Origin: Bacillus sp. JCM 19034
GTDB lineage: Bacteria; Bacillota; Bacilli; Bacillales; Bacillaceae_D
NCBI RefSeq assembly: GCF_001310635.1
Contig: NZ_BAXR01000006.1
Span: forward strand, 124,001 to 188,000
Reading direction: 5' to 3'
DNA: 64,000 nt
Made by a program: the position numbers and the translations under genes. Under the pieces are notes generated by a model that saw only the letters and a program-made list of their open reading frames with translations, ran no database searches and was not told the origin of the DNA. Position 1 is the first letter of the stretch, and every line of letters starts with the position of its first letter. This document shows, piece after piece, positions 53,234 through 62,379 of this stretch.

Positions 53234-53337
53234 ATCATCAACTCCTTTGTTGTATGATACAAATAATACCCATTTCTACAATCATACCATATAGTTACTT
53301 TTTAAACTAGAACAAGACTTTAGGAGATTTAAAAATT

Positions 53338-54120
53338 ATGAAAAAGTTTTTATTTCGTTTATGCGTAGAGTTGACGAATCATTATTATTTTTCAATCATC
53401 ATAAAAAAGTTTACCACTTCATCATTGAGTAAACCACTAATACCACATTTCGTGCGTACGTTTAACGTAAACGAAAACGAAATGGACCGGCCATTACTTT
53501 CTTATAATAATTTACATGAATTATTTACAAGAAAATTAAAAGATGGCAGTAGAACTATAGATAAAAAAGAAGAAAGTGTCATAAGTCCTGTTGATGGAGT
53601 TGTTGCAAAAAATGGTAAAATAAGAGAAGGGGAGACCTTTTTTATAAAAGGGCAACATTATCGTTTAGAAGAGATGCTTGGCTCATTAGAAAAGGCGAGT
53701 AAATATAAATCAGGCTATTATATGATTATTTACTTAAGTCCGAGTCATTACCATCGTATTCATGCTCCTATTACGGCGACAGTGTTGAGTAAATGGGCTT
53801 TAGGGAAACGATCTTATCCTGTTAATGATATTGGTCTTAAATATGGAAAACGTCCATTATCACGCAATTATAGAGTAATTACAGAAGTAAAAACGAATAT
53901 AGGGAAAGATATGGCTATCGTGAAAGTGGGTGCAATGAATATTAATTCAATAGAGTTGACACATCATGAAGAAACAATTCAAAAAGGGGAGGAGTTAGGA
54001 TACTTTTCGTTCGGTTCAACTGTCGTTCTTTTAGCAGAGGAAGGCTTGCTTACGTCGGACGGTTTAAAAGAAGGACGAACCGTTTTCATGGGAGAAAGGA
54101 TAGGCTATCTTAAAACATAG
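53338..54120 (+). CDS. psd: Phosphatidylserine decarboxylase
   Basis: 260-aa pyruvoyl enzyme converting phosphatidylserine to phosphatidylethanolamine. The processing site is FGSTVVLL (Ser becomes the pyruvoyl group) near residue 222. VISPVDGVVAKNG and SPSHYHRIHAPI (the catalytic His) are conserved. ATG 53338 after GGAGATTT. It is separated from pssA by a short divergent promoter region. Confidence 0.94.
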   Translation: MKKFLFRLCVELTNHYYFSIIIKKFTTSSLSKPLIPHFVRTFNVNENEMDRPLLSYNNLHELFTRKLKDGSRTIDKKEESVISPVDGVVAKNGKIREGETFFIKGQHYRLEEMLGSLEKASKYKSGYYMIIYLSPSHYHRIHAPITATVLSKWALGKRSYPVNDIGLKYGKRPLSRNYRVITEVKTNIGKDMAIVKVGAMNINSIELTHHEETIQKGEELGYFSFGSTVVLLAEEGLLTSDGLKEGRTVFMGERIGYLKT

Positions 54121-54131
54121 GAGGAGAAGGA

Positions 54132-54520
54132 ATGGATCTATATTTTAGCTAATTCAACGACTTTCCAATCGAGTTCCTTTACCACTGCTATGTCCAGAGC
54201 AAGAATGGATAGTGGAGTAACAGAAGATGTTATGAATTTTTCACATGCTGACATAGTCAAAAATGAGCACAGTTCACCGATATCTTCGATGGCCGATCGT
54301 TCAGGATCGCTGTTATGGAAAGATCAATTACATTTATTACATTCTATTTCACAAGGGCTGTCTGATGAAATAGGGAGTTATTGGCAGGGTGTTATGCATT
54401 GTCGTGAAAAAAATTTTGATAACCACTTGGGGTGAAATGCCACCAAATAAGGAACTATATGAACGAGCATGTCAAATTCATCCTGAAGTAAAGCAATGGG
54501 GTAGATGGGAGTCTTCTTGA
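54132..54520 (+). CDS. Unrecognised protein downstream of psd (two frameshifts)
   Basis: Not recognised. After GGAGGAGAAGG, ATG 54132 opens an ORF that stops after MDLYFS. Removing one T from the TTTT at about 54143 gives YLANSTTFQSSS and a long open frame. Removing one A from the A7 run near 54416 joins REKILITTWGEMPPNKEL to a stop at 54518. The repaired product has about 128 aa and no TM helix, with KQWGRWESS at its end. B. subtilis has the small gene ybfN after psd; whether this is its counterpart is unclear. Confidence 0.55.
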
Positions 54521-54660
54521 TTTGTCGTAAAGTGGAACAAATCATCCGCACCTAAGGAGAAGATTCAAAAGAAGCTATGATGATAAGAGAGATTCAAGTG
54601 CATGAATTTACACTATTTCTTAACTATAGTTGAGAAGGATAGACGGCTAGGCTTTATAAT

Positions 54661-54715
54661 AATAAGGCGATCTTAAAAAGGACTTTATTTAGAGCCTTTT
54701 TTAGATCGCCTTATT
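54661..54715. terminator. Strong bidirectional terminator
   Basis: AATAAGGCGATCT and AGATCGCCTTATT form a stem with an inner AAAAAGG/CCTTTTTT stem, between the psd unit and the convergent mrp operon. Confidence 0.85.
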
Positions 54716-54728
54716 TATTGAATTAGCT

Positions 54729-55073
54729 TTATGATTCTTTTTGTACTTTTTTTAAGTCATCTTGAACGCTTTTTTCCCATAGAGGTACTTTTGTTTTATA
54801 TGCTGATCGAGCAACCATGAGAGCTGCTACTGGTGCAGTTAAAAACACGAAAATAATCGCCAGTAGAAGCTTCATTATAAATTCCCCTTGTACGAGTAAG
54901 AAAAAGAGAAAGGTAGCAATAACTAGTGAGATAACGCCGAGAGTGGCACTTTTTGTTGCTGCATGTGTACGCCCGTACACATCAGGAAACCGAATAAGAC
55001 CGATTGAACCAAGCAAGCTTAAAAAGCCCCCAATTAAAATAAAAATACTAATGACAATCTCAGTCGCGGTCAA
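54729..55073 (-). CDS. mrpG: Na+/H+ antiporter subunit MrpG
   Basis: About 114-aa membrane subunit with three TM helices (TATEIVISIFILIGGFLSLLG start; LIRFPDVYGRTHAATKSATLG is the family signature, residues about 28-48). TTG 55073 is preferred, with AGAGGGGTG upstream; GTG 55082 would give three more residues. It overlaps mrpF. Last gene of the operon. Confidence 0.92.
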   Translation of the reverse strand: MTATEIVISIFILIGGFLSLLGSIGLIRFPDVYGRTHAATKSATLGVISLVIATFLFFLLVQGEFIMKLLLAIIFVFLTAPVAALMVARSAYKTKVPLWEKSVQDDLKKVQKES

Positions 55074-55335
55074 ATACAGCACCCCTCTCTAAAAATTTTG
55101 ATAATGCTATCGTTCCTATAAACGACAAAATACTAATAACTAGAATGACTTCAGAATAAGCGATCGTCTCTTGTAAAATCATTAGCACAGCGATGAAACC
55201 AATTAAATTGATTCCAAATGCATCTAACGCAACAATGCGATCGGGCATTGTTGGTCCAATAACTGTGCGAACAAAACAAACGAGTAACGAGGTAGACATA
55301 ACGACGAGTACGAACATTAGAATGTATTCAAACAT
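55060..55335 (-). CDS. mrpF: Na+/H+ antiporter subunit MrpF
   Basis: 91-aa subunit with three TM helices. The RTVIGPTMPDRIVALDAFG stretch is typical of MrpF. Overlapping codons with mrpE and mrpG suggest translational coupling. Confidence 0.93.
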   Translation of the reverse strand: MFEYILMFVLVVMSTSLLVCFVRTVIGPTMPDRIVALDAFGINLIGFIAVLMILQETIAYSEVILVISILSFIGTIALSKFLERGAVFDRD

Positions 55336-55811
55336 TATTTCGTCACCTCCATAATAGCTCGTTCAAATGTATCATGAATTTGTTTAATCATCGCATCTTT
55401 ATCAGGGACATGAATCGAATGAATATATATCGTTTGGCTGTCAGAAGAGAAGTCCATCGAAAGTGTCCCGGGAGTTAGTGAAATTAACGACGCTAAAAGA
55501 GTAATTTCAAATTCCGATTTTAACTTCGTTGGAACAGCAACTATACCTGGTTGTATGTTCATCTTCGGACTTAGTAAAATTTTTATTACATCGATATTCG
55601 CTAATATTAACTCTTTTGTAAATAAGAGTATTAGTTTAAAGATCGCCCAAACTCTGCGAAAGTAAAAATCAAAGCGGAGAAAACGACGTAACACGAAAAG
55701 GACTACGATCCCAATGACATATCCAACTAGAAAATCGACACCTGTGTAACTGTTCTGTAATAGCACCCATACGAGAGCGATGACAATATTAATTAAAATT
55801 TGAAAAGCCAT
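55335..55811 (-). CDS. mrpE: Na+/H+ antiporter subunit MrpE
   Basis: 158-aa subunit with two N-terminal TM helices and a cytosolic C-terminal domain (LLSPKMNIQPGIVAVPT; SLTPGTLSMDFS). MrpE is needed for stable assembly of the complex. It starts 5 nt downstream of mrpD. Confidence 0.93.
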   Translation of the reverse strand: MAFQILINIVIALVWVLLQNSYTGVDFLVGYVIGIVVLFVLRRFLRFDFYFRRVWAIFKLILLFTKELILANIDVIKILLSPKMNIQPGIVAVPTKLKSEFEITLLASLISLTPGTLSMDFSSDSQTIYIHSIHVPDKDAMIKQIHDTFERAIMEVTK

Positions 55812-55816
55812 GGCAA

Positions 55817-57296
55817 CTACTCCTTTAGCACAGATTCGATATAGATTGATGGATCTAAGATTTGTTCAGCTACTTGCAATGAATATTGGAAAACAGGTTC
55901 AGCAGCAAAACCTAATATGATCGTTAAAGCTACCAGTGGAACAATCGGTAAAAGTAGCTTTCCTACTCGATACTGTGCCTGTTCCTTCGTATGCTTTTGT
56001 TCACCCCAAAAAGCATACATGAAAATTTTAATCATCGAGAAAAGCGTTAAAAGACCAACGGCTAAAGCTACGCCGGAAATAACATATCCACCTTCTTGAA
56101 AGCCAGCTAGTATAATAGGGAACTTACTAAAAAATCCACTTAATGGAGGTATTCCAGCTAGTGAGATGGCACATATAAAGAACATCCAACCTAAGTAAGG
56201 GTGTGTTTTTAAAAGTCCGCCCATTTTCTTTAAATCGGTTGTGCCTGTAACCTTCTGGGCCGCTCCAGCAAAAAGGAACAGGCTGATTTAACGATTATAT
56301 GGTGAGCAATATAATAAATCGCCCCTGCAATCGCTAGCTGTGTGTAAATACCTAGTCCCATCACCATATATCCGACCTGACTAATAATGTGGTAAGACAA
56401 AATACGTTTAAAGTCAAATTGTGATACGGCACCTAAAACTCCAAATATCATCGTAAGACCTGCTAAGGTTACAATAATGTAATGTGTAAAGCTTGGGTCA
56501 TGAGTGAAGATGAGCGTAAACATTCGAATGATTGCATAGATTCCTACTTTTGTTAATAAACCTCCGAACAATGCAGCAATCGCTGCTGGAGTCCATAATA
56601 TGAACGTGGTAGCCAGAAATATAAAGGGAAAAGAGCACCCTTCATGCCAAAAACAAGTAAAAACAATATAGCTATAACATTCAATACACCTGTTTGTTCT
56701 AGGAGTGCAACACGTTCAGCAAGCTGAGCCATATTTAATGTTCCTGTTACAGCATAGAGATAGGCTATGCTAATAATAAATAAAACTGATGCAAAAACAT
56801 TAATAATGACATATTTTAACGACTCACGAAGCTGGTATTTTGTTCCTCCATGAACAATAAGGATATAGGATGCAATCAGCATTACTTCAAAAAATACAAA
56901 CAGATTAAATAAATCCCCTGTTAAAAAAGAACCATTAACCCCAGCGAGAAGGAAAAAGTAAAATGGGTAAAAATAAAACTTTTCCCGTTCTGGAGAAATC
57001 GTTTGAAAGGCAAAAAACAAACAGACAAAACCGACTATACTTGCAAGGACAACCATCATCGTTGCAAACATATCCGCAACAAAAACGATCCCAAACGGAG
57101 CTTTCCAGTTTCCAAATTCAAGTGTTGTTATGCCATTTTGAAACACATCTATTGCTAGGTAAATTGCTAAGGCTAACATCCCAGTCATTGTGATAGCACT
57201 TATGACTCGTTGGATTGTATGTTGTTTTGAAAATAAAATTAAAACAGTCCCAATAATAAACGGTATTAATACAGGTAATAAAATTAAATTACTCAT
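55817..57296 (-). CDS. mrpD: Na+/H+ antiporter subunit MrpD (two frameshifts)
   Basis: About 493-aa complex I NuoM/NuoN-like subunit, probably part of the proton pathway, with about 14 TM helices. [17 protein letters not shown] contains the key TM5 Glu, and the later TM12 Lys lies in a helix near [18 protein letters not shown]. The frame is broken near 56588 (one C missing: [14 protein letters not shown]) and near 56279-56284 ([16 protein letters not shown]). Both look like single-base errors. It overlaps mrpC by 8 nt. Confidence 0.93.
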
Positions 57297-57627
57297 CAGC
57301 AGATCCCCTCAATTGGTCTAAATCATCCGTCTTATGTTCCTTGTACGTACGATATGCCAGTACTAGTAAGAAGGACGTGACCCCAAAACTAATGACAATG
57401 GCTGTTAATATAAGTGCCTGTGGTAGCGGATCGGCGTAAGCTTCCGATCCAAGGCTTAAAAGTGGTGGTGTTCCACGTTGTAAACCAGCCATCGTTAATA
57501 ACAGTAAGTGAGCGCCGTGTGAAAGAAGAATTAAACCAATTATGACACGTAACATACTTTTTGTTAGTATCATATACGTTCCCACTGTAAAGAGGACACC
57601 TACAGTGATGGACATTAATATTTCCAT
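57289..57627 (-). CDS. mrpC: Na+/H+ antiporter subunit MrpC
   Basis: 112-aa NuoK-like subunit with three TM helices. [20 protein letters not shown] (about residues 25-44) and [17 protein letters not shown] contain the conserved Gly/acidic residues of the family. It overlaps mrpD by 8 nt and touches mrpB. Confidence 0.94.
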   Translation of the reverse strand: MEILMSITVGVLFTVGTYMILTKSMLRVIIGLILLSHGAHLLLLTMAGLQRGTPPLLSLGSEAYADPLPQALILTAIVISFGVTSFLLVLAYRTYKEHKTDDLDQLRGSADE

Positions 57628-58067
57628 TACTTATCATCCTCCGCAATCGTTAAAATAATCGTTAATGCAACACCTACGACAACTAAATATACACCTAAAT
57701 CAAACGGGAGAGCTGTTGTAAGCTCGGTTTCCCCTAAAATAGGGAGTTGATAGTATTCAAAAAATTGAGTGAGGAACGGGTAGCCAAAAAGCATACTAGA
57801 AACCCCTGTTCCTATTGCGATTAATAAGCCAATTGCAATCATTGATGCAAAGTTGATCGGCAGTGCTTTTTTGATCGTTTTCATATCGAATCCAAGGTAC
57901 ATTAACAGAAAAGCACTGGCAGTCATTAATCCTCCAATAAAGCCTCCGCCAGGGTTGTTATGACCGGCGAAGAATAAGTATACGGAGAAGGAAAGGATGA
58001 TAAAAGTTACAAACCGTGTGATCGAATGGAGCATCACGTCATTTGTTTTTATTTGGTTTTGCTTCAT
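57627..58067 (-). CDS. mrpB: Na+/H+ antiporter subunit MrpB
   Basis: 146-aa subunit with four TM helices. FAGHNNPGGGFIGGLMTASA (residues about 28-47) is the MnhB signature. The start overlaps mrpA by 4 nt. Confidence 0.94.
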   Translation of the reverse strand: MKQNQIKTNDVMLHSITRFVTFIILSFSVYLFFAGHNNPGGGFIGGLMTASAFLLMYLGFDMKTIKKALPINFASMIAIGLLIAIGTGVSSMLFGYPFLTQFFEYYQLPILGETELTTALPFDLGVYLVVVGVALTIILTIAEDDK

Positions 58068-60480
58068 ACATCTTCCCTCCCTGTTAGACGAAGCTTAACA
58101 AGTGCAATAACCCCTAAAGCAGCAATACCTAGAACGAGAACTTCTAGTAATGTATCTAGACCACGGAAATCAACAAGAATAACATTTACCATGTTGTAAC
58201 CACCGGCAAGCTCTTTTGAATTTTCAATAAAGTACTCAGAAATAGACGGTAAATTCGCTTCAGTCCCTAGAGCAAATGAACTGAATGCAATCGCTGTGAC
58301 AAGTCCACCTACTCCTAACGCTATAATAAGGTTAACAATGTTAAAGCGTGGTGTGAATTTTTCTTTTCTAAGTTCAGGTAAGTGATAGAATGCAAGCATA
58401 AACAGAACGACCGTTACGGTTTCTACTAATAGCTGCGTTAACGCTAAATCTGGTGCACGGAATACGACAAACAATAGGGCCAATAAGAAACCGAGTACAC
58501 CGACAACAATGACGATCGTCATACGATGATGAATAAAAGGTATCGTAATCGTTGCTACGATAAATAAAAACGCTAAGATCCACATGAACGGGTCAATACT
58601 TGAAAGATTCGTTGTTTCAATCGTAAAGGCATTATATTTAAACATCGTGTAACTACTTAATAGAACAATAAATACTGACATATAAGCGAAATAGTCACGA
58701 AGTAACCCCCGTCATTTGAATTCTCGTAATGAATTGAGAGCCACTGATTGCACCACTTACTCCATTATCATAAAACCAATTAAGTGGATCACGCTCACGC
58801 ATATAAATGTTCAATTTAGACCACTTTTTCATGAGCAAGTAAATGACTGTCCCAAAAATAATGACTCCAAATGTCATTAATAACTCTGTATTAAAGCCAT
58901 GCCAGTGGTAAATATCAACGTGAAACACTTCTCCGTCCGGTAATAAGGACGGCAATATAGCAGCTACTGCTGGTTGGATTAACGTATAAGCTAAAAATAT
59001 TCGGGAAAAACCCAAAAATAACGACTAAAGAAGCTAACACAATTGGGCTAATAAGCATACCGATTGGAGCTTCATGCACATGTTTCACTTCTAACTTTTC
59101 AGGCTGAAACTTACCTGTAAATGTTTTAAATAACATAATCATACAGTAGACGAAGGTGAAAATGCTTGCCACCCAGGCCAAAATTGGGAAAAGTAGTCCC
59201 AATGTTTCCATATTAAAAATTGTTAATTCAGATGCACGTAGTACACCAGTGAAGAACATTTCCTTACTTAAGAAGCCATTAAATGGTGGTAATCCGGCCA
59301 TTGATGCTACTCCAACTAATGAAATAGTAAAAGTAACTGGCATTATGGTCATTAACCCACCAAGTTTGCGAATATCACGTGTTCCAGTTTCATGATCAAT
59401 AATTCCTACTGCCATAAATAAACTACCTTTAAATGTTGCATGATTAATGAGGTGGAATATAGCAGCTAAGATGGCCATAGTGAAATAATCTTCACCCATG
59501 CCAAAATACATCGATGCTGAACCGAGTCCTAGCAAGCACATGATTAAACCTAGTTGACTTATTGTAGAGAAAGCTAAAATGGCTTTCAGATCTTTTTGGC
59601 GAACGGCAGATAATGATCCCCAGAATAATGTGATTATCCCAAAGCCAGATAAAATCCAGAACCATTCAGGTACCCCGCCAAATACAGGTGTTAAACGTGC
59701 TACTAAATAAATACCTGCTTTAACCATCGTCGCTGAGTGCAAGTATGCACTAACTGGAGTAGGTGCCTCCATTGCATCAGGAAGCCAAATATGAAACGGA
59801 AATTGTGCTGATTTGGTGAATGCCCCTAATAATATTAGGATCATCGCAGGTATAAATAATGTGCTCCCTGTCAAAAGGTCAACATTTGCAATTAGTTCAC
59901 GAATACTAAAAGTACCTGCCATCACATAAACGAGGCAAAATCCACCTAGCATGGAGAGTCCACCCATCACCGTAATGAGCATTGACTTTTGTGCACCGTA
60001 CGTTGATTTTTCTCGGTGGAACCAATAGCTAATTAATAAAGCTGAAGCTAAACTTGTTATTTCCCAAAAAACGTATAGAACAATTAAATTATCGGATAAA
60101 ACAACCCCAAGCATTGCTCCCATAAACAATAATAGGTAAACATAAAAGTTGTTAAGCTTCTCTGTCTTTTTCGAAAGGTAATAGATGGAGTAAAGCACAA
60201 CTAAAGCACCTATACCGGTGATTAGTAATAGGAACAATAAACTTAAACCATCTACATAAACCGTAAAGTTGATTCCAAGTGAAGGAACCCACGGAACCAC
60301 TTCTTGTACTACTCCACCATTTGAAGTGATCGGTAAGTAGTTAATAAAATAGATAAAAAGTGCAACTGGTAAGGCTAAGACGAACCAGCCTGTATGTATC
60401 GGTCTTAAATATTTATACAAAAACGGTATTAAAATGGCTAACAAAAAAGGGGAGATTGTAGCCCAATGTAAAAGCGTCAA
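58064..60480 (-). CDS. mrpA: Na+/H+ antiporter subunit MrpA (two frameshifts)
   Basis: About 805-aa large subunit, NuoL-like N-terminal part plus a C-terminal domain related to NuoJ/MrpB. FWEITSLASALLISYW carries the TM5 Glu, and HSATMVKAGIYLVARL lies in TM7-8. The C-terminal DLALTQLLVETVTVVLFMLA signature is present. Breaks occur at 58993-58997 (A5 on the plus strand; one more restores NIFLAYTLIQPA) and 58706-58710 (one C too many; repair gives TGLLRDYFAYMSVF). Start is TTG 60480 with AAAAGGAGG upstream. First gene of mrpABCDEFG, the Na+ extrusion and pH homeostasis system. Confidence 0.94.
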
Positions 60481-60822
60481 CAGATATACCTCCTTTTATA
60501 TTATGTAGTGATAATTAAGCTACGTTAAGTTCTGCTCCTTTCTTTACCTCTTAAGACAGCTTTATTCTCAGACTAATTGAAATTATAACCTATTACGAAA
60601 ACTGATGCATCTGATGTACATGTTAGGATGTGTGTTTTTTATGAAACTTATAAATATGTAGATAATAAGAAAAAATAAAATAAAAATTTTTTGGGAGAAT
60701 TCTAAAGCGCTTACAATTAAACAGAACTTTTTTTAATTTGGAAAATGATGTATAGAAATCGTTATTCTAAGCAACTCTAATAGAAACTGATAAGAAACAA
60801 ATCCAAACTGGAGTGTAACATT
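60481..60822. other. Promoter region upstream of mrpA
   Basis: 342 bp between mrpA and a divergent small gene. No larger ORF. A/T-rich; presumably holds both promoters. A partial cre-like site is discussed under rejected items. Confidence 0.5.
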
Positions 60823-61032
60823 ATGAGCAAAAGACAGAAATGTTTGGCTGCTGTTAGTATATTTTTAGTATTGTTTTCTGGGGGCTGGTACGCTCATGAA
60901 TATAATGAACGTCAAATTCATTTAAAAGGTCTTGATAATTATCAAATCCAACAGTTAGATGACGGCGTTGATCGGATGGGGCCATTTAAACCTCGTGAAT
61001 ATATTCGCATCGGTCCGAGAGAGAGGCGCTAA
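60823..61032 (+). CDS. Small membrane-anchored or secreted protein, unrecognised
   Basis: 69-aa protein, not recognised. It begins with a basic stretch and a hydrophobic helix (CLAAVSIFLVLFSGGWYA, residues 7-24), then a hydrophilic external part with many charged residues (YNQI-type segment, PREYIRIGPRERR end). ATG 60823 follows GGAG. It is followed by a compact hairpin and a terminator. Confidence 0.55.
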   Translation: MSKRQKCLAAVSIFLVLFSGGWYAHEYNERQIHLKGLDNYQIQQLDDGVDRMGPFKPREYIRIGPRERR

Positions 61033-61143
61033 TATTAATTGAAACATGTAGTAATTATTGTGGAGTCTAACTTGCATAGAATATTACGTGGCTCAATCAT
61101 ATGTGAAGGTCGTGCCTAGTGTTAGGCAGGAGTCTTTTTAGAC

Positions 61144-61172
61144 AAGGGATGGCAATCGTCATCCCTTTTTTC
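61144..61172 (+). terminator. Rho-independent terminator
   Basis: AAGGGATG and CATCCCTT form an 8-bp stem followed by TTTTT. A small perfect hairpin (TGCCTA/TAGGCA) lies just upstream at 61113-61128. Confidence 0.8.
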
Positions 61173-61213
61173 TAGTCAGAATACAAATATCTAATAATTG
61201 TATATTTAAAAAT

Positions 61214-61255
61214 AAAAAAGGTTGTCCAAGATCAGAAGCTTGGACAACCTTTTTT
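61214..61255. terminator. Terminator of sda
   Basis: A 17-bp perfect stem (AAAAAAGGTTGTCCAAG/CTTGGACAACCTTTTTT) with an 8-nt loop, usable in both directions, 18 bp after the sda stop. Confidence 0.9.
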
Positions 61256-61272
61256 AGGCAGAAATTTTGCAA

Positions 61273-61413
61273 TTAGGATGTTAGTTTTATTTTATCATTA
61301 AGTGAACGACGATTTAACTCAAGACGAATTAATTCAATAAAGTCGCGGCTTAAGTTTAATTTAATAGCCTTATAGTACGTCTCAATTAATAGCTCATCTG
61401 AAAGGTTCTTCAT
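61273..61413 (-). CDS. sda: Sporulation checkpoint inhibitor Sda
   Basis: 46-aa helical-hairpin protein that inhibits the KinA-type sporulation kinase when replication is perturbed. The sequence begins [20 protein letters not shown] and continues [16 protein letters not shown], which is almost the B. subtilis Sda consensus. ATG 61413 has AGGAG upstream. No earlier in-frame start is possible because TAG lies five codons upstream. It faces yqeG across a DnaA-box region, the same arrangement as in B. subtilis. Confidence 0.95.
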   Translation of the reverse strand: MKNLSDELLIETYYKAIKLNLSRDFIELIRLELNRRSLNDKIKLTS

Positions 61414-61420
61414 GACTACT

Positions 61421-61445
61421 CCTGTCTAAGTTTAAGGTAGACAGG
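61421..61445 (-). promoter_or_regulatory. Hairpin overlapping the sda ribosome site
   Basis: On the minus strand CCTGTCTA and TAGACAGG form a perfect 8-bp inverted repeat with a 9-nt loop. Its 3' arm enters the AGGAG Shine-Dalgarno of sda. A second, stronger AAAGGAGGTGA lies just upstream at 61447-61457 without its own in-frame start. Confidence 0.5.
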
Positions 61446-61576
61446 TTCACCTCCTTTTATAATATATTTATTTAGGAAATATTTAAGGAATATTTATTAA
61501 TTATTGGGAATAAATTAGTATATTTATTAATTAATTCAATCCTAACATGTTCCTAAAATTAGAACAACCGTTCTGT

Positions 61577-61675
61577 TTATCCACAATAAAAGGTGTATAA
61601 GTTGTTAATATCCTGTTTATCGGTTGTTTAAACCTGTATGTTTAATGGTTTTATATGTGTATAAAGATATCCACA
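61577..61675. promoter_or_regulatory. DnaA-box cluster between sda and yqeG
   Basis: Two perfect 9-mers occur: TTATCCACA (61577-61585, plus strand) and its minus-strand form TGTGTATAA (61656-61664). One-mismatch boxes lie at 61592-61600 (GGTGTATAA) and 61667-61675 (ATATCCACA). B. subtilis has a DnaA-box cluster at the equivalent place, through which DnaA activates sda. Confidence 0.8.
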
Positions 61676-61861
61676 ATGTAGGTTGATACGCACTTTTGTC
61701 GAAAACTTTTTTCATTTTTTTTGATTCATGAGGAATTTTGTCAATATTAGTTGAGTATTTACTCGTGAGAATGGACTAGTTATATTGAAATTAAGCAAAA
61801 AAACAGGTATAGTTAAAGTTTGGTAAAGACATTTGGAAATAAATTAAAGAGGTGTGGCGTT

Positions 61862-62376
61862 TTGTTTAAACAGCTGTTACCAAATCAATATGAAAAGAGT
61901 ATATATAATATTGATTTTAACCAATTAAAGGCTAGAGGTATTAAAGGTGTTATTACCGACTTAGACAATACATTAGTAGAGTGGGATCGTCCGCTCGCAA
62001 CTCCTGAAGTACAAAAGTGGTTTAAAGATTTAAAAGATATGGGCATGAAGGTAACAATCGTTTCGAATAATAATCTTAAGCGAGTTAAAGCATTTGCTGA
62101 TCCTGAGGACGCGGTTTTTATTCATAGTGCACAAAAGCCGAGAAAACGCTCATTTTTCAAGCGTGTGAACAGATGGGCTTGAAAAAAAGTGAAGTAGTTG
62201 TGATAGGAGATCAAATGTTTACAGACGTATTAGGTGGAAATCGTGCTGGGCTTCATACGATACTTGTTGTTCCGGTTACAAATACGGATGGGATCGCAAC
62301 TAAAATCAATCGAACAATGGAACGTATTGTTCTTAAATGGATGAAAAAACGTGGATTAATCCAATGGGAGGACTAA
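61862..62376 (+). CDS. yqeG: HAD-IIIA family phosphatase YqeG (frameshifted near 62160)
   Basis: About 172-aa HAD phosphatase of the YqeG/PGP family. The HAD nucleophile is in ITDLDNTLVEWDRP (about residue 30), motif II TIVSNNN, and motif III/IV VVIGDQMFTDVLGGNRAG. Missing one A near 62160, the frame ends early; repair gives SFFKACEQMGLKKSE. TTG 61862 is preferred, with AGAGGTG upstream and MFKQLLPNQY matching family starts. It is followed 3 nt later by yqeH. Confidence 0.93.
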
Positions 62377-62379
62377 GGG

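Noticed and set aside
60702-60715. Possible cre (catabolite) site, CTAAAGCGCTTACA, upstream of mrpA
   Set aside because: Two mismatches at conserved outer positions of the cre consensus, and Mrp is not a usual CcpA target; too weak to annotate.
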